Shown: piece after piece, positions 18,689-31,256 of the stretch
Numbering within the stretch: the stretch's first letter is position 1
Layout: each line of letters opens with the position of its first letter
NCBI RefSeq assembly: GCF_001485215.1
Contig: NZ_BBWW01000001.1
Location: 2,170,001 to 2,234,000 of the forward strand
Length of the DNA: 64,000 bases
Reading direction: 5' to 3'
Source: Leptolyngbya sp. NIES-2104
Lineage (GTDB): Bacteria > Cyanobacteriota > Cyanobacteriia > Leptolyngbyales > Leptolyngbyaceae
The notes under the pieces: model-generated
The model's input: only the letters and a program-made list of their open reading frames with translations
Database searches by the model: none
Told to the model about the DNA's origin: nothing
Position numbers and translations under genes: made by a program

Positions 18689-18720
18689 GAAAACCTCCCA
18701 GAATGCTCCAGGAGGTTTTC
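18689..18720 (-). terminator. Terminator after rpoC2
   Basis: On the minus strand, AAAACCTCC-TGG...-GGAGGTTTTC folds into a stem of about 8 bp with a T-rich 3' side, 20 bases past the rpoC2 stop. It separates the rpo operon from the GT2 gene. Confidence 0.75.
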
Positions 18721-18740
18721 AACCTTATCGTTGATTCAGT

Positions 18741-21700
18741 TTACAGATCATCATCCATATCATCTGCAATCAAATCATCGTCATCATCCAAAATTGGCGA
18801 GAAGATCGCATCAGGATCACTGTCGTCGGTGCTACCAAAGCTCTCAAAACTGAAGCTTGGACGCTCCTCCAGCGTTTCTAAGCCGTAAGAACGGGCAGTA
18901 CGATCGTCAAGCACCATTTCCGAGAAGTCCGTATCTTCATCAAAGATCGTCGGGTCGTAAACCGGATCGACATCCGGACTACCCACTTCTTCGTAGGCAT
19001 TGAAGCCCGTACCCGCAGGAATCAGACGACCGATGATCACGTTTTCTTTCAGACCACGCAACCAGTCGGATTTTCCTTCGATCGCGGCTTCTGTCAGTAC
19101 CCGCGTCGTTTCTTGGAAACTTGCGGCTGAAATGAAGCTATCAGTGTTCAACGATGCCTTAGTAATACCGAGCAACACAGGTTCGTATTGAGCAGGTGCA
19201 CCCCCCGTGATCGACATGGCATCATTTACCTGTTCGATCTGGTAGATTTCTACCAACTCACCCGGCAGCATAGTAGTATCGCCACCATCTTCGACCCGCG
19301 CTTTCGAGGTCATCTGGCGCACGACCACTTCGATGTGCTTGTCAGAAATATCAATCCCTTGAGACTGATACACCGATTGCACTTCGTTCACTAAGAAGGT
19401 TTGCACTTCCCGCAGACTAAAGAGAGACGCATCGTGTAATGCACCTTCCTCTAGCTTCGCTTTGAACATGACTTCAAGCAGTTCGTGAGGATTTGCAGGA
19501 CCATCCGTGAGCCGTTCTCCGGCTGCCACTTCTTGACCATCTGAGATGATCACGTTTTGTCCAGGACCGATCGGGTATTCCGTGATCAAACCTTCTCGAT
19601 CGACGACTTTCACCTCAACCGAATCGTCTTCGCCGTAAACGACTTGAGCCGTTCCCGCCCGACGTGCCAGAATACAGCCTTCTTTCGGTTTCCGTGCTTC
19701 AAGCAGTTCCTCAATTCTCGGTAGACCTTGAATGATGTCTCCGGTCTTGGTGCGCTCGAAAATCAGCAGCACAAGGTTGTCACCCCGTTGTACCAAGTCA
19801 CCATCATCGACGTGCAGCACTGCACCTGGAGACACCCGATACGGACGGGCAACTCGCAGCGTGACTTGATTTCCAGCGACGTTGAGAACTTGACCGGAAT
19901 CTTCTAGCGTCACACCTGAAGCGATTTCAGTGCCAGCAATCAGCAGATCGCCTTTCTTCACGGTTGGGTTATTGGCTTCGATCGTCACGGTATCGGCTTC
20001 ACGCACCACTAGAATGCGTCGAATCGATTCCGCTCCTTGGCGAATCCCTTGAACTTCACCCGCTTCCTTACACTGAATCTTCGTCCGAGCGACCACAGCA
20101 CCCGCCGCAATCTGGTCGCCATCTTTGACCATGATTTCGGTTTGGGTTCTGCCCTGAGTGACATCTGCCGAAATATCCCGACGAATCACCAGCGCTTCGA
20201 GAATCACAAGCTGTAAGCGCATGACCTCTGGATCGGTTTCATCTTGAACTAATTCAATGTCCGCTGCTAGTTGAGCATCTTGATCGACTTCGAGAACAAG
20301 CTGAGTTCTGAGCAGTTCCAGACCTTCAACCGATTTGACGCGCTCCCCATCTTTATAGGGCAAGCGTTGCACGGCTCTGAGTCGAATTGCCCGTCCAGAA
20401 TCTTCTTTGGTCGAATCTTGGCTCGGTACTGACGGCTCATCGGGCACGGTGAATTCCGTCACCGGACGCAGCAGAATTGCCGGACCTTCAGGCGTTTCAA
20501 CGTACTCAGCGTACCGCAGTTCATCGGCAACTAATCCCGGCATCACCTGTTGTCCAGGATTGACCAAGGTTGCTTCCCGTGTAATCACATCATCGAGACT
20601 ATCGATCATGTGCAGATCGCCCGGTTTGACCACGACTTCGCGCAGAATGTCATTTTTCTGAGTGACTTCAATCACCCCGTTGCTTTGACAGAAGATATCT
20701 TTGACAACTTCTGTACCTGCTTCCACATACTGACCGTCTTCGACCATCAGCAGTGAAATGTCTTTGTTGACTTCATGCGCTTCTTCGGGAATCCAAAGCA
20801 GCGTTCCACCTTTGACCACTTCATAACCAAGTTTCGCTTTACCCTTCTTACCGACTTCCACGCCAGAGTATTTAATAATGCCTCCAGTCTGGGTGTGATA
20901 GCGATCGTCTCTCAGTTCTGCCACGACTTGTCCATTTGTGACCTGAGTTCCCGGAGTCGCTTTCAGTAAGAAAGTCTGATTCGCTGTGGTTTCGAGCAGG
21001 TACTGATCACGCCCTTGAGAGTTCTCAGCTCGAACTTTTGCTTGATCCAACATGACCGATGCGGTAATGATCTGAATCTCGCGTCCACCTTTGCTGTTTT
21101 CCGCAGGCGTGTCTGACAGTCGAACCACACCGCCGTTTTCGGTGATCAGTTTGGTTTCTGCGATCGTTCCAGCCGCTTCGACTTGATCGCCGTTCTTAAC
21201 CACAGGTTCAGCACCCGGCGGCAAGTTGTAGACTTCACCAGATAGCACCCACATCAAACCGCCTCTTTGTGCCGTTCGAGTGGTGTTTCCTTGACGGTCT
21301 TTCTTTTCTTCCGGGACGACATCCGCAAATCGAACTTCACCCGCGAGGTCAGATGCCACGTCTTTCGAGGCTTTCTCAGTAGTCTTGCGTCCACGTCCGG
21401 TTAAAGGCACTTCTGCGAGAATTTGCCCCGCTTTCACCTTCATACCGTCTCTAATTAGCAAGGTTGTTCCTTGAGATACGGTAAACGGTTGCTTCTGTCC
21501 GTCGCCGCCATCGATTTCGATCTTGATGTCCGACCCAGCCGATTCTACGATCAGGGCATCTTCCCCGTGACGAGTCCGGTAGGGGCGAGTTCTGAGGCGT
21601 TTCGGCAGTCGAACGGTGCCATCAAAGTTCGCTTTTTCTTGTCGCGCCATTTCTCCGGTGAAGACCCCGCCCGTGTGGAATGTCCGCATCGTAAGCTGCG

Positions 21701-22706
21701 TTCCCGGTTCCCCGATCGATTGAGCCGCGATAATGCCCACCGCTTCTCCGATATCGACCATGTGAGCGTGTGCCAAGCTCCAACCGTAGCAGTGCTGACA
21801 CACCGATCGAGCGGATTCACAAGTGAGCGGCGATCGTGCAACGACTTGTTGAACCTTCGCTTTTCCGATCAGTTGAGCAATGTCATCAGAAATCGCTTCA
21901 TTCCGAGCGATGATCACTTCTCCGGTTTCGGGATGCTTCACATCTTGTGCGGCAACGCGACCGAGAAGGCGATTTTTCAGAGGAATGAGAACGCGATCGC
22001 CGTCCATCATTGGACGAACCGGAATTCCGCGCTCTGTACCGCAGTCGAGTTCACGGATAATTACGTCTTGCGAGACATCCACTAATCGACGGGTTAAGTA
22101 TCCAGAGTCAGCGGTTCTAAGTGCAGTGTCTACAAGACCTTTCCGAGCACCGTAAGAGGAAATAATGTACTCGGTTACGGTTAAACCTTCTCGGAAGTTG
22201 GTTTTGATTGGCAAGTCAATGATTTCCCCTTGGGGGTTTGCCATCAAGCCGCGCATTCCGACCAACTGACGAACCTGGGAGATGTTCCCCCGCGCTCCGG
22301 AGAACGCCATCATGTAGACCGAGTTTAAGGGGTTGTTCGATCGAAAATGTCGAACCACTTCATCTTTGAGTTCTTCACTCGCTCCGTTCCAGGTATCAAT
22401 GACCTTTTGGAACCGTTCAACTTCAGTGATTTCGCCCCGTGTGTATTTTTCTTCGGTATCGCGAATCGTCTCAGTTGCGGCATCGAGAAGCGCCTTCTTA
22501 GTGGGTGGAATTTGCAGGTCATCCACACTGATCGAGACTCCTGCTCGTGTTGCATAACGGAAGCCCAGATCTTTGATCAAGTCTGCCATTTGTGCGGTGC
22601 GAGCGGTGCCGTAATGGGTGAATGCCCACGAAATCAAGTTAGTGAGTTCTTTTTTGTTGATAACCTGATTGCGAAAAACTTGCTTTTCTGAGTTCTGCTC
22701 TGTCAT
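18741..22706 (-). CDS. rpoC2: RNA polymerase subunit beta' C-terminal part (beta'')
   Basis: A 1321-residue subunit that in cyanobacteria and plastids carries the C-terminal half of beta', including the trigger loop and a large SI3 insertion. The ATG at 22706 ([20 protein letters not shown]) matches the family start. An in-frame ATG at 22793 would be read from a repeat and is rejected. [20 protein letters not shown], the trigger-loop region, lies near residue 320 and is followed by the long beta-rich insertion. The [14 protein letters not shown] cysteines form the family zinc site. It ends with an acidic tail. It is the last gene of rpoB-rpoC1-rpoC2, with a terminator after it. Confidence 0.96.
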   Translation of the reverse strand: MTEQNSEKQVFRNQVINKKELTNLISWAFTHYGTARTAQMADLIKDLGFRYATRAGVSISVDDLQIPPTKKALLDAATETIRDTEEKYTRGEITEVERFQKVIDTWNGASEELKDEVVRHFRSNNPLNSVYMMAFSGARGNISQVRQLVGMRGLMANPQGEIIDLPIKTNFREGLTVTEYIISSYGARKGLVDTALRTADSGYLTRRLVDVSQDVIIRELDCGTERGIPVRPMMDGDRVLIPLKNRLLGRVAAQDVKHPETGEVIIARNEAISDDIAQLIGKAKVQQVVARSPLTCESARSVCQHCYGWSLAHAHMVDIGEAVGIIAAQSIGEPGTQLTMRTFHTGGVFTGEMARQEKANFDGTVRLPKRLRTRPYRTRHGEDALIVESAGSDIKIEIDGGDGQKQPFTVSQGTTLLIRDGMKVKAGQILAEVPLTGRGRKTTEKASKDVASDLAGEVRFADVVPEEKKDRQGNTTRTAQRGGLMWVLSGEVYNLPPGAEPVVKNGDQVEAAGTIAETKLITENGGVVRLSDTPAENSKGGREIQIITASVMLDQAKVRAENSQGRDQYLLETTANQTFLLKATPGTQVTNGQVVAELRDDRYHTQTGGIIKYSGVEVGKKGKAKLGYEVVKGGTLLWIPEEAHEVNKDISLLMVEDGQYVEAGTEVVKDIFCQSNGVIEVTQKNDILREVVVKPGDLHMIDSLDDVITREATLVNPGQQVMPGLVADELRYAEYVETPEGPAILLRPVTEFTVPDEPSVPSQDSTKEDSGRAIRLRAVQRLPYKDGERVKSVEGLELLRTQLVLEVDQDAQLAADIELVQDETDPEVMRLQLVILEALVIRRDISADVTQGRTQTEIMVKDGDQIAAGAVVARTKIQCKEAGEVQGIRQGAESIRRILVVREADTVTIEANNPTVKKGDLLIAGTEIASGVTLEDSGQVLNVAGNQVTLRVARPYRVSPGAVLHVDDGDLVQRGDNLVLLIFERTKTGDIIQGLPRIEELLEARKPKEGCILARRAGTAQVVYGEDDSVEVKVVDREGLITEYPIGPGQNVIISDGQEVAAGERLTDGPANPHELLEVMFKAKLEEGALHDASLFSLREVQTFLVNEVQSVYQSQGIDISDKHIEVVVRQMTSKARVEDGGDTTMLPGELVEIYQIEQVNDAMSITGGAPAQYEPVLLGITKASLNTDSFISAASFQETTRVLTEAAIEGKSDWLRGLKENVIIGRLIPAGTGFNAYEEVGSPDVDPVYDPTIFDEDTDFSEMVLDDRTARSYGLETLEERPSFSFESFGSTDDSDPDAIFSPILDDDDDLIADDMDDDL

Positions 22707-22729
22707 GCTGTGCCCCATTTTTGCCATGA

Positions 22730-22806
22730 GTTGTGTGGTGCGGGGTGTGAGGTGTGAGGTGCGGGGTTGGTTTCCCCATACCTCACACCTCACACCTCAC
22801 ACCTCT
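22730..22806. repeat. Fold-back heptamer repeat between rpoC1 and rpoC2
   Basis: In the mRNA sense (minus strand) the spacer reads as repeated GGTGTGA units, then a short loop with GGGGAAACCAACCCC, then the complementary ACCTCACACC units. It starts three bases after the rpoC1 stop and can form one long hairpin. The units resemble the short tandemly repeated repetitive (STRR) heptamers known in cyanobacteria. Similar arrays lie at 24708-24787 and 52023-52103. Confidence 0.8.
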
Positions 22807-22808
22807 TT

Positions 22809-24674
22809 CTAGCCCGCTAACGCATCAATCACCGTCTTGTTATAGATAATCCGCCCTGGTGTCGTCTTGATGTATTGAGAAATCAATCTGCCGTCTGCAT
22901 CTTCGCGCCGCCGAGCGGATTCGTAGAGTTTGGTAACGATGCCTTCTACTTCTTGCTGTTCGATCAAGTCGCCCAATCCGCCTTCTACTTCACCATCGAA
23001 TCGCACCCAAACATAAGAGTGCAAATCGACTTGCTGCTGTTCGTATGCTGTGATTGCATCATCCAAGCTAGAGAAGTAGCGTCCTTCGACCTGGCTCGCA
23101 TCGGGATTGTCTGCGGTCAGGTAGTAGCACCCTAGAACCATATCTTGGCTCGGTGTGATGATCGGGCGACCCGTTGCAGGCGAAAGAATGTTGTTCGATG
23201 CCAGCATGAGGAGTCGCGCTTCTGCCTGAGCTTCAAGCGAGAGGGGAACGTGAACCGCCATTTGGTCACCGTCAAAGTCGGCGTTAAAGGCGGGACAGAC
23301 GAGCGGGTGCAGTTGAATCGCACGACCGTCTACCAGAATCGGCTCGAATGCTTGAATTCCCAAGCGGTGCAGTGTCGGGGCGCGGTTGAGGAATACAGGG
23401 TGTCCTTCGATCACCTCTTCGAGCACGTCCCAGACGGTTGGATCATTGCGCTGAATGAGTTTCTTCGCGGCTTTGATGTTGTTGACTAAGCCTTGACGAA
23501 TCAAGCGGTGAATCACGAACGGTTGGAAAAGCTCGATCGCCATTTCACGCGGCAGTCCGCACTGATGAATCTTCAGTTTTGGACCTACAACGATTACCGA
23601 TCGTCCAGAGTAGTCAACCCGCTTACCGAGCAAGTTCTGACGGAATCGACCCTGTTTCCCTTCAATGATGTCAGAGAGGGATTTCAACGGACGATTATTC
23701 GCACCGACCACAGTTCGACCGCGACGACCGTTATCGATTAGCGCATCAACCGCTTCTTGCAGCATCCGCTTTTCGTTCCGCACGATGATTTCCGGTGCGA
23801 GAATTTCTTGCAGACGAGCGAGACGATTATTCCGGTTGATCACGCGACGATAAAGATCGTTCAAGTCCGAAGTCGCGAATCGTCCACCGTCTAACTGCAC
23901 CATCGGACGCAAATCGGGCGGGATTACTGGAATGACATCCAGTACCATCCAGTCAGGAAGCGATCCGGTTGCGATGAAGTTATCCAACACTCGCAGACGC
24001 TTGATCAACTTGGCGCGTTTTTGCCCTTTAGAAACTGCGATTTCTTCACGCAGTCTTTCCGCTTCTTCGTCCAAGTTGATGTCTTGTAAAAGTTGCTTCA
24101 ATGCTTCCGCACCGATGCCGACTTCGACTCCGACAAGCTGCGAATCTTCGCTGTAGAGTTCATCTTCGATTTCAATCCACTGATCTTCGGTCAGCAATTG
24201 CTTGTAAGTCAGGTTCTCAGCGTTTCCAGCATTGAGAACCACATAAGCGTTGAAGTAAACAATCTGCTCTACATCGCGCAGAGGCATATCGAGCAAAATC
24301 GCCATATAGCTCGGAATCCCTTTGAGATACCAAACGTGAGCTACTGGAGCCGCGAGTTTGATGTATCCCATCCGGTGACGGCGAACCCGCGATTCGGTCA
24401 CTTCCACACCGCAGCGTTCACACACAATTCCCCGGTGACGAACGCGCTTATATTTCCCGCAGTGACATTCCCAATCCTTTGCAGGTCCAAAAATCCGCTC
24501 ACAAAACAAGCCATCCATTTCGGGCTTGAGTGTACGGTAGTTGATCGTTTCTGGCTTGGTGACTTCTCCAACGACTTGCCCATTTGGTAAAGTCCGCTCT
24601 CCCCATTGGCGAATGCGCTCCGGAGATGCCAGACCAATTTTCACATAGTCAAACCGCTGTTCTAGCTTTGGCAT
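22809..24674 (-). CDS. rpoC1: RNA polymerase subunit gamma (N-terminal part of beta')
   Basis: A 621-residue subunit carrying the zinc-binding domain ([20 protein letters not shown], about residues 70-90), the lid/rudder region and the catalytic loop [13 protein letters not shown], whose three aspartates hold the active-site Mg2+. The ATG at 24674 ([19 protein letters not shown]) matches the family. An upstream in-frame ATG at 24752 would translate the repeat as THTPHPTP and is rejected. It lies between rpoB and rpoC2 and is separated from both by fold-back repeats. Essential and intact. Confidence 0.96.
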   Translation of the reverse strand: MPKLEQRFDYVKIGLASPERIRQWGERTLPNGQVVGEVTKPETINYRTLKPEMDGLFCERIFGPAKDWECHCGKYKRVRHRGIVCERCGVEVTESRVRRHRMGYIKLAAPVAHVWYLKGIPSYMAILLDMPLRDVEQIVYFNAYVVLNAGNAENLTYKQLLTEDQWIEIEDELYSEDSQLVGVEVGIGAEALKQLLQDINLDEEAERLREEIAVSKGQKRAKLIKRLRVLDNFIATGSLPDWMVLDVIPVIPPDLRPMVQLDGGRFATSDLNDLYRRVINRNNRLARLQEILAPEIIVRNEKRMLQEAVDALIDNGRRGRTVVGANNRPLKSLSDIIEGKQGRFRQNLLGKRVDYSGRSVIVVGPKLKIHQCGLPREMAIELFQPFVIHRLIRQGLVNNIKAAKKLIQRNDPTVWDVLEEVIEGHPVFLNRAPTLHRLGIQAFEPILVDGRAIQLHPLVCPAFNADFDGDQMAVHVPLSLEAQAEARLLMLASNNILSPATGRPIITPSQDMVLGCYYLTADNPDASQVEGRYFSSLDDAITAYEQQQVDLHSYVWVRFDGEVEGGLGDLIEQQEVEGIVTKLYESARRREDADGRLISQYIKTTPGRIIYNKTVIDALAG

Positions 24675-24707
24675 CGTGTTGTCCTTGAGTTTGATGTAGC
24701 GATAAAT

Positions 24708-24787
24708 GAGGGGTGTGGGGTGTGGGGTATGAGGTGTGAGGTCTAAATCCATGACGACTCACACCTCACACCTCATACCTCGCACCT
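24708..24787. repeat. Fold-back heptamer repeat between rpoB and rpoC1
   Basis: In the mRNA sense the array begins inside the rpoB stop codon (TAGGTGCGAGG) and runs as AGGTGTG units. After a loop around CATGGATTTAGA it returns as complementary CACACCTCATACCCCACACC. The two arms can pair over about 18-25 bases. It has the same repeat type as 22730-22806. Confidence 0.8.
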
Positions 24788-27700
24788 AATCTTCGTCGTC
24801 TTCGAGCGATTCACGCGAAATCGATTCGTAAGTCGGACGAGACGGAGCGCGACGGCTGTTCACATCTGCCATCAAATCGACTTCCATATCGCGGCTGCTG
24901 CCGTCATCTTTGGTTTCGACTTTGTGAACGGCGACATCGAGACAAAGGGACTGCAACTCGCGCATCAACACCTTGAATGATTCAGGTGTTCCCGGTCGCG
25001 GAATCGCTTTTCCTTTGACGATCGCATTAAGCGCTTCGTTTCGTCCCTGCATATCGTCGGATTTCACGGTCAGCAATTCTTGAAGTGTATAAGCGGCTCC
25101 GAAAGCTTCGAGCGCCCACACTTCCATTTCTCCGAATCGCTGTCCGCCTTGCTGCGCTTTTCCACCCAACGGCTGCTGAGTGACGAGCGAGTAAGGTCCG
25201 GTCGATCGTGCGTGGATCTTGTCATCGACCAAGTGAACCAGTTTCAGCATGTAGGCTTTACCGATCGTGATGGGTCGATCGAAGGCTTCTCCTGTCCGTC
25301 CGTCGTAAACCTGAATCTTGCCCGGATCGTCTGGGTTATACAGCCAGTAACCATCTGCGGCAGTTTTGATTCGGGTTTCTTGAGCTTCTTGCAGTTTGCC
25401 ATGCACCGATTCACGCGATTTCTCTTCACCGTGCATTTCATCGAACGGCACGATCTTGAATCGAGCATTGAGACATTCAGCCGCCCAGCCTAAGAGACAT
25501 TCGTAGACTTGACCGACGTTCATCCGGCTCGGTACACCCAGCGGATTCAAGACGATATCAACGGGAGTGCCATCAGGAAGGTAGGGCATATCTTCGATCG
25601 GTAAAATCCGCGAGATAATTCCCTTGTTTCCATGTCGTCCCGCCATTTTGTCGCCGACTTGGATCTTCCGTTTCTGAGCAACATAGACGCGAACGACCAT
25701 ATTTGCACCCGGTGGCAATTCATCGCCTTGCTCACGAGTGAACACTCGGACATCAACGATCCGCCCTTTTTCACCGTTCGGAACGCGCAGCGAGTTATCG
25801 CGCACATCACGAGCCTTTTCACCGAAGATTGCTCTCAAGAGTTTTTCTTCAGGCGGCTGATCTGATTCACCTTTCGGCGTGACTTTACCGACGAGAATAT
25901 CGCCTGCTTCGACATACGCACCGATGCGAATGATGCCGTTTTCATCCAATTGACGGAGAGAATCTTCCCCGACGTTCGGAATTTCGCGAGTGATTTCTTC
26001 AGGTCCAAGCTTCGTTTGACGCGCTTCGATCTCGTATTTCTCAATGTGGATCGAGGTGTAAACGTCGTCATACACGAGGCGTTCACTGATTAGAATCGCG
26101 TCCTCGTAGTTGTAACCTTCCCACGGCATATACGCCACGAGAATGTTTTGACCAAGAGCCAATTCACCGCGCTCAGTAGCAGAACCATCCGCGAGAATTT
26201 CACCTGCGACCACCTTATCGCCCACAAATACGATCGGGCGTTGGTTCAAACAAGTGTCTTGGTTCGATCGCTGATATTTCTGAACCTGATATTCGATCTC
26301 TTTGTTGGTCTGCGCGTCACGAACCCGAATCGAATTCGCATCGACGTAGCTCACTTCGCCATCACAACGGCTAACGATCACCATCCCAGAGTCACGTGCT
26401 GCCTGCGCTTCCAAGCCCGTACCAACTAAAGGACGTTCTGGACGTAACAAGGGAACCGCTTGACGCTGCATATTCGATCCCATCAGCGCTCGGTTCGCGT
26501 CATCGTGTTCGAGGAACGGAATCAGCGAAGTCGCAACTGAGATGATCTGAACTGGAGAAACGGCTACATAGTCTACTTCTTCAGGGGTTGCAGTCGTAAA
26601 GTCTTGACGGTAACGAACCGCGATTTGATCCCCAATGATGTTGTTGTCTTCATCGGTATTGATGTCACCCGCTGCCACCCGCAGATCGTCTTCTTCGTCT
26701 GCGGTCATGTAAACGGCTGGCAAATCCTTCCGAACGCGACCGTTTTCCACCTTGTAGTAAGGTGTCGCGATAAAGCCGTAAGGATTAACTCGTGCGTGAG
26801 TTGCCAATGAGCCGATCAAACCCGCATTCGGACCTTCAGGAGTTTCGATCGGACAAATCCGTCCATAGTGCGACGGGTGAATGTCACGAACTGCGAAGCC
26901 TGCCCGTTCACGAGTTAGACCACCCGGACCGAGTGCGCTAATCCGGCGTTTGTGGGTCAATTCAGCCAACGGATTCGTTTGATCCATAAACTGCGACAAC
27001 TGCGACGATCCAAAGAATTCTTTGATCGCAGCGACCAACGGTTTCGGGTTCACGAGCGATGCAGGTGTGAGCGAATCCGCATCAGAAACCGTCATTCGTT
27101 CCCGAATGATTCTTTCTAAACGGTTTAAGCCCACACGAACTTGGTTTTGGAGCAGTTCACCAACTGATCGAACACGACGATTACCTAAGTGATCAATGTC
27201 GTCGATCATGCCGATATCGAATTCGAGATTGATCAGATAGTCGATCGCGCTCAGAATGTCTTGCGGCGTGAGAACACGAGTCGTTTCGGGTACATTCAAG
27301 CGGAGTTTCTTGTTCAGCTTGTAGCGTCCCACTTTGCCCAAGTCGTAGCGTTTGGGATCAAAGAAACGAGACTCTAGAAGTTGTGCCCCACCAGAAACAG
27401 TCGGAGGCTCACCCGGACGCAATTTCCGGTAAAGCTCCATTAGCGCTTCTTCTTCGCCGTACTGACCTTCTTTCTCGATCGTTTTCTGGAAGTACTCCGG
27501 ATGGCGCAACGAATCAAAAATCTCGTTATCGGTCAGACCCAATGCTTTGAGGAGCACTTGAGCCGACAGTTTCCGAGTTTTATCGATCCGCACCCAAACC
27601 AAGTCGTTCTTATCAGTTTCAAACTTCAGCCATGCGCCTCGGTTCGGAATCAAACTCGCGTTGTAAGTTCGACGACCGTTCTTATCGGTTTCCGATTTGT

Positions 27701-28109
27701 AGTACACGCCAGGGCTACGGACGATCTGATTGACGATCACCCGTTCTGCACCGTTGATGATGAACGTACCGCGATCGGTCATCAGCGGCAAGTCACCGAT
27801 AAACACTTCTTGCTCTTTGATTTCCCCAGTCTCTTTGTTGATGAGGCGCGTGGGAACATACATCTGAACGGCGTAAGTACTATCCCGGCGTTTTGCTTCA
27901 TCGACATCGTACTTCGGGCGCTTCAGCTTGAAGTTTTTCCCGATAAAATGAAGTTCTAACTTCCCGGTATAGTCAGTAATAGGCGAAAAACTATCGAGTT
28001 CTTCGATCAAGCCTTCTTCGAGGAACCAGCGGAAGCTTGCCCGCTGAATCTCGACTAGATCCGGTAACACGAAGGCGGGAGTGTTGTAGGTCGTCAGCTG
28101 CTCAGTCAT
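24786..28109 (-). CDS. rpoB: RNA polymerase subunit beta
   Basis: A 1107-residue beta subunit of RNA polymerase with no intein or gap. The ATG at 28109 ([22 protein letters not shown]) is preceded by a good ribosome site, AGAGGAG, four bases upstream; the in-frame ATG at 28178 lies in the -35 element and is rejected. Family landmarks include the rifampicin region [32 protein letters not shown], and the [14 protein letters not shown] and [20 protein letters not shown] segments. It heads rpoB-rpoC1-rpoC2. A near-consensus promoter lies at 28150-28178. Confidence 0.97.
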   Translation of the reverse strand: MTEQLTTYNTPAFVLPDLVEIQRASFRWFLEEGLIEELDSFSPITDYTGKLELHFIGKNFKLKRPKYDVDEAKRRDSTYAVQMYVPTRLINKETGEIKEQEVFIGDLPLMTDRGTFIINGAERVIVNQIVRSPGVYYKSETDKNGRRTYNASLIPNRGAWLKFETDKNDLVWVRIDKTRKLSAQVLLKALGLTDNEIFDSLRHPEYFQKTIEKEGQYGEEEALMELYRKLRPGEPPTVSGGAQLLESRFFDPKRYDLGKVGRYKLNKKLRLNVPETTRVLTPQDILSAIDYLINLEFDIGMIDDIDHLGNRRVRSVGELLQNQVRVGLNRLERIIRERMTVSDADSLTPASLVNPKPLVAAIKEFFGSSQLSQFMDQTNPLAELTHKRRISALGPGGLTRERAGFAVRDIHPSHYGRICPIETPEGPNAGLIGSLATHARVNPYGFIATPYYKVENGRVRKDLPAVYMTADEEDDLRVAAGDINTDEDNNIIGDQIAVRYRQDFTTATPEEVDYVAVSPVQIISVATSLIPFLEHDDANRALMGSNMQRQAVPLLRPERPLVGTGLEAQAARDSGMVIVSRCDGEVSYVDANSIRVRDAQTNKEIEYQVQKYQRSNQDTCLNQRPIVFVGDKVVAGEILADGSATERGELALGQNILVAYMPWEGYNYEDAILISERLVYDDVYTSIHIEKYEIEARQTKLGPEEITREIPNVGEDSLRQLDENGIIRIGAYVEAGDILVGKVTPKGESDQPPEEKLLRAIFGEKARDVRDNSLRVPNGEKGRIVDVRVFTREQGDELPPGANMVVRVYVAQKRKIQVGDKMAGRHGNKGIISRILPIEDMPYLPDGTPVDIVLNPLGVPSRMNVGQVYECLLGWAAECLNARFKIVPFDEMHGEEKSRESVHGKLQEAQETRIKTAADGYWLYNPDDPGKIQVYDGRTGEAFDRPITIGKAYMLKLVHLVDDKIHARSTGPYSLVTQQPLGGKAQQGGQRFGEMEVWALEAFGAAYTLQELLTVKSDDMQGRNEALNAIVKGKAIPRPGTPESFKVLMRELQSLCLDVAVHKVETKDDGSSRDMEVDLMADVNSRRAPSRPTYESISRESLEDDED

Positions 28110-28149
28110 GCGTCTCCTCTGAAGGGTCGCGGGCGATCGCGAATCCCAG

Positions 28150-28178
28150 ATTTTACGGTAATTGCAAAAATATGTCAA
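28150..28178 (-). promoter_or_regulatory. Sigma-70-type promoter of rpoB
   Basis: On the minus strand TTGACA (28178-28173) is followed by exactly 17 bases and then TAAAAT (28155-28150). Start of transcription would fall near 28143, giving a leader of about 34 bases before the rpoB ATG. A weak TTGGG...CCCAA stem lies just upstream and may end read-through from tatD. The 28110-28563 gap holds this promoter and repeat copy E. I see no gene in it; a possible 69-codon ORF at 28275-28484 has no recognisable features. Confidence 0.75.
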
Positions 28179-28504
28179 TGCAAAAAGTTTGGGCTTCTTA
28201 GGAATCCCAAAACTAACGAAATATTCAATTAAGTGAACGGGTAGTAGCCAGTTGAGCCTCCAAGATGTCTGAAGATGGGAACGAAAAAGGTGAGCCGCGA
28301 AGCCTTGATTCGTTTAAATCAACGTCTTCTAAATGAAACGTTGAGGAGTCAACAGGTCGAGGGTGATCAATTTTTTAGCCTGGTAATTTTCGCACTCCTC
28401 TCATTATGGCGCAAGTTTTTCATTTTGTGTCTTGACGATTCGAGAAATTTGTGTGATCAATTCTTGGGTTTTGAAGGCAAATGAAACGCGATCGTAAATT
28501 TGCG

Positions 28505-28561
28505 CTGCCCCGGAATAGAATTCAGGGCGGACAAGCAACGAAGCGAGGAAATCCCCAACCT
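28505..28561. repeat. Palindromic repeat family, copy E (solo arm)
   Basis: A single core arm (GCCCCGGAATAGAATTCAGG from 28507) is joined directly to the outer flank GCAACGAAGC and AAATCCCCAACCTTCTCAAA seen, in variant form, in the longer copies. The inner hairpins and the second arm are missing. Its end runs into the tatD stop codon at 28564. Confidence 0.65.
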
Positions 28562-28563
28562 TC

Positions 28564-29367
28564 TCAAACTGTCACAAGTTCAGAAACCGTCAACCCAAAT
28601 AATTGACAAGCATTTCGAGTCGTTTCAGCCGCTAATTGCTCCACCGAAACTTCTCGCAAATCTGCCACCTGACGCGCCACATACTGAACGTAGGAAGGCT
28701 CATTCCGCCGTTCACCGCGCTTGGGAACCGGAGCCAGAAACGGGCAATCGGTTTCGATGAGAACACGATCGCTTGGCACAATTCGCGCTGATTCGTGAAT
28801 TTGCTTCGCATTCTTAAACGTCACCGTTCCACTAAAACTGATGTAAAACCCCAAATCGAGAAACCATCCAGTTTCTTCAGGAGTTCCACCCCAGCAGTGC
28901 ATCACGCCTTTCACTTGTCCGTGTTCTTGGCAAAACTGCCTCAAGACTTGCGCCATCGTTTCAGCAGCATCGCGACAGTGAATGATCACAGGCAAATCTA
29001 ATTGTTTCGCGATCGCTAACTGCGCCCGAAACGCTTCGATTTGCTGATCCCGATTCTCTGCCTTGAAAAAATCCAAGCCCATTTCCCCGATCGCGACCAC
29101 TCGTTGATCGGATTGCGCGAGTTTCAGAATTTCCGAAACCGAATCATTCGACCACTTTTCCTCGACATCTAACGGATGGAGTCCCACCGCGAAAAAGAGT
29201 TCGGGAAAGCGATCGGCAAGCGATCGAATTTCATCAAATTCTGACGGCTCTACGCAGGAATGAACGAGACGAACAACCCCTGCTTCACGCCAGCGCAGTG
29301 CGATCGCATCCAAGTCAGGCTTGAATGCATCGAAATTGATATGAACATGGGTATCGATCAGTTGCAT
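28564..29367 (-). CDS. tatD: TatD-family metal-dependent hydrolase
   Basis: A 267-residue TIM-barrel hydrolase of the TatD/YcfH family (DNase-type, two divalent metals). Metal ligands are seen in DTHVHINF (residues 5-12), [22 protein letters not shown] and [22 protein letters not shown] is a family signature. The ATG follows the rpsT TAA with no spacing, so it is probably co-translated with rpsT. The order rpsT-tatD-rpoB on one strand with hisD divergent is, to my knowledge, common in cyanobacteria. The cellular role may be DNA or tRNA-fragment turnover. Confidence 0.92.
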   Translation of the reverse strand: MQLIDTHVHINFDAFKPDLDAIALRWREAGVVRLVHSCVEPSEFDEIRSLADRFPELFFAVGLHPLDVEEKWSNDSVSEILKLAQSDQRVVAIGEMGLDFFKAENRDQQIEAFRAQLAIAKQLDLPVIIHCRDAAETMAQVLRQFCQEHGQVKGVMHCWGGTPEETGWFLDLGFYISFSGTVTFKNAKQIHESARIVPSDRVLIETDCPFLAPVPKRGERRNEPSYVQYVARQVADLREVSVEQLAAETTRNACQLFGLTVSELVTV

Positions 29368-29856
<489 letters not shown>

Positions 29857-29879
29857 TCACGACTGACACTTCTAACTCC

Positions 29880-31190
29880 ATGCTGCGAATTATTACTCAG
29901 TGGGCTGAGGCAAGATCTGAACTGCGACGCATTTGCGATCGCACTCACGACGATCAAGTTGTTCATAAGGAAGCGACAGTCCGGGAGGTACTGCAAAGCG
30001 TCAAACGACAAGGCGATCGGGCATTGTTGGCGTATACGCTAGAGTTTGATCAACAAGAATTAACGCCTGAAGAATTAAAAGTGAGTGCGCGTGAACTCGA
30101 AGATGCGTACCATCAGGTTTCGGGTGAACTCCTTTCGGCGATTCGTCTGGCGCGTCAGCAAATTGAAGCGTTTCACCGTCAGCGTGTCCCGAAAAGTTGG
30201 GTGCATTTTGGCGATGATGAAGTTGTGCTTGGAAAACGGTATACGCCTGTCGATCGTGCGGGCTTATATGTTCCGGGTGGAAAAGCTTGCTATCCGAGTA
30301 CGGTTTTGATGAATGCGGTTCCCGCGATCGTGGCTCAAGTGCCCAGAATCGCAATGGTGACACCGCCCGGAAAAGATAAGTCCATCAATCCAGCAGTGCT
30401 GGTTGCAGCTCAGGAAGCAGGCGTGACGGAGATTTACCGGGTTGGGGGAGCGCAAGCGATCGGCGCATTGGCTTACGGAACTGAAACGGTTCCTAAGGTT
30501 GATGTCATCACGGGACCTGGCAATATTTATGTCACGTTGGCGAAAAAACTCGTTTATGGAACGGTTGGGATTGATTCGCTGGCGGGACCTTCAGAAGTTT
30601 TGGTAATCGCAGACCATACGGCGAATCCGACTCATGTGGCTGCGGATATGTTGGCGCAAGCAGAACACGATGCAATGGCGGCTTCGATTCTGATCACTAC
30701 CGATTCGACCTTAGCGCGGAAGGTCGTAGATGAAGTAGAACAGCAGTTGATTGATCATCCGCGTCGGATTTTGACCGAGAAAGCGATCGCGCATTACGGA
30801 ATCGTGATTGTCGTCGAATCTTTGGAAGCGGCGGCGGAACTTTCAAACGAATTCGCTCCCGAACACTTAGAACTCGAAGTCACTGATCCGTGGGAATTGC
30901 TGCAAAACATTCGACACGCAGGCGCGATCTTCTTGGGTGATTCGACTCCTGAAGCGGTCGGTGATTATTTGGCTGGACCAAATCACACGCTTCCGACTTC
31001 TGGATCGGCTCGGTATGCCTCACCGCTTGGCGTTGAGACGTTTTTGAAGCACTCTAGCTTGATTCAATATTCGCCGATCGCACTTCAAAAAGTCGCGAGT
31101 GCCGTTGATACCCTTGCCACTGCTGAAGGACTACATTCTCACGCGAATTCGGTGCGCGTTCGGATGAAGGATTTAGAAGGCGAAGCGTAA
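29880..31190 (+). CDS. hisD: Histidinol dehydrogenase
   Basis: A 436-residue zinc enzyme that makes the last two oxidations of histidine synthesis (histidinol to histidine, NAD+). Family segments seen are VPGGKACYPSTVLMNAVPA, GGAQAIGALAYGTETVPKVD, ITGPGNIYVTLAKK, LAGPSEVLVIAD, and the zinc and catalytic stretch ADMLAQAEHDAMAAS with later EFAPEHLEL. Length and order are standard. The ATG at 29880 gives MLRIITQWAEARSELRR. Other his genes are not adjacent, apart from the separate hisZ at 42.6 kb, as expected for cyanobacteria, where his genes are scattered. Confidence 0.96.
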   Translation: MLRIITQWAEARSELRRICDRTHDDQVVHKEATVREVLQSVKRQGDRALLAYTLEFDQQELTPEELKVSARELEDAYHQVSGELLSAIRLARQQIEAFHRQRVPKSWVHFGDDEVVLGKRYTPVDRAGLYVPGGKACYPSTVLMNAVPAIVAQVPRIAMVTPPGKDKSINPAVLVAAQEAGVTEIYRVGGAQAIGALAYGTETVPKVDVITGPGNIYVTLAKKLVYGTVGIDSLAGPSEVLVIADHTANPTHVAADMLAQAEHDAMAASILITTDSTLARKVVDEVEQQLIDHPRRILTEKAIAHYGIVIVVESLEAAAELSNEFAPEHLELEVTDPWELLQNIRHAGAIFLGDSTPEAVGDYLAGPNHTLPTSGSARYASPLGVETFLKHSSLIQYSPIALQKVASAVDTLATAEGLHSHANSVRVRMKDLEGEA

Positions 31191-31256
31191 GTCTTTAGCC
31201 GAATCAAGAACCCTGATCTAAGCTGAGATTAGCTCTTAGGTTTGGCAGGAGGAACG

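Noticed and set aside
21471-22085. 204-codon plus-strand ORF inside rpoC2
   Set aside because: A mirror frame of the conserved rpoC2 coding strand; no independent features.
22707-22793. N-terminal extension of rpoC2
   Set aside because: It translates part of the fold-back repeat and has no counterpart in RpoC2; ATG 22706 is the family start.
24675-24752. N-terminal extension of rpoC1 (THTPHPTP)
   Set aside because: It is the translated G/C-rich repeat and not protein-like sequence.
28110-28178. N-terminal extension of rpoB
   Set aside because: The upstream ATG lies in the promoter -35; the ATG at 28109 has the ribosome site.
28275-28484. 69-codon ORF upstream of rpoB
   Set aside because: No recognisable domain and no ribosome site; it lies across the tatD-rpoB gap. 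Kept only as a note in the promoter entry.
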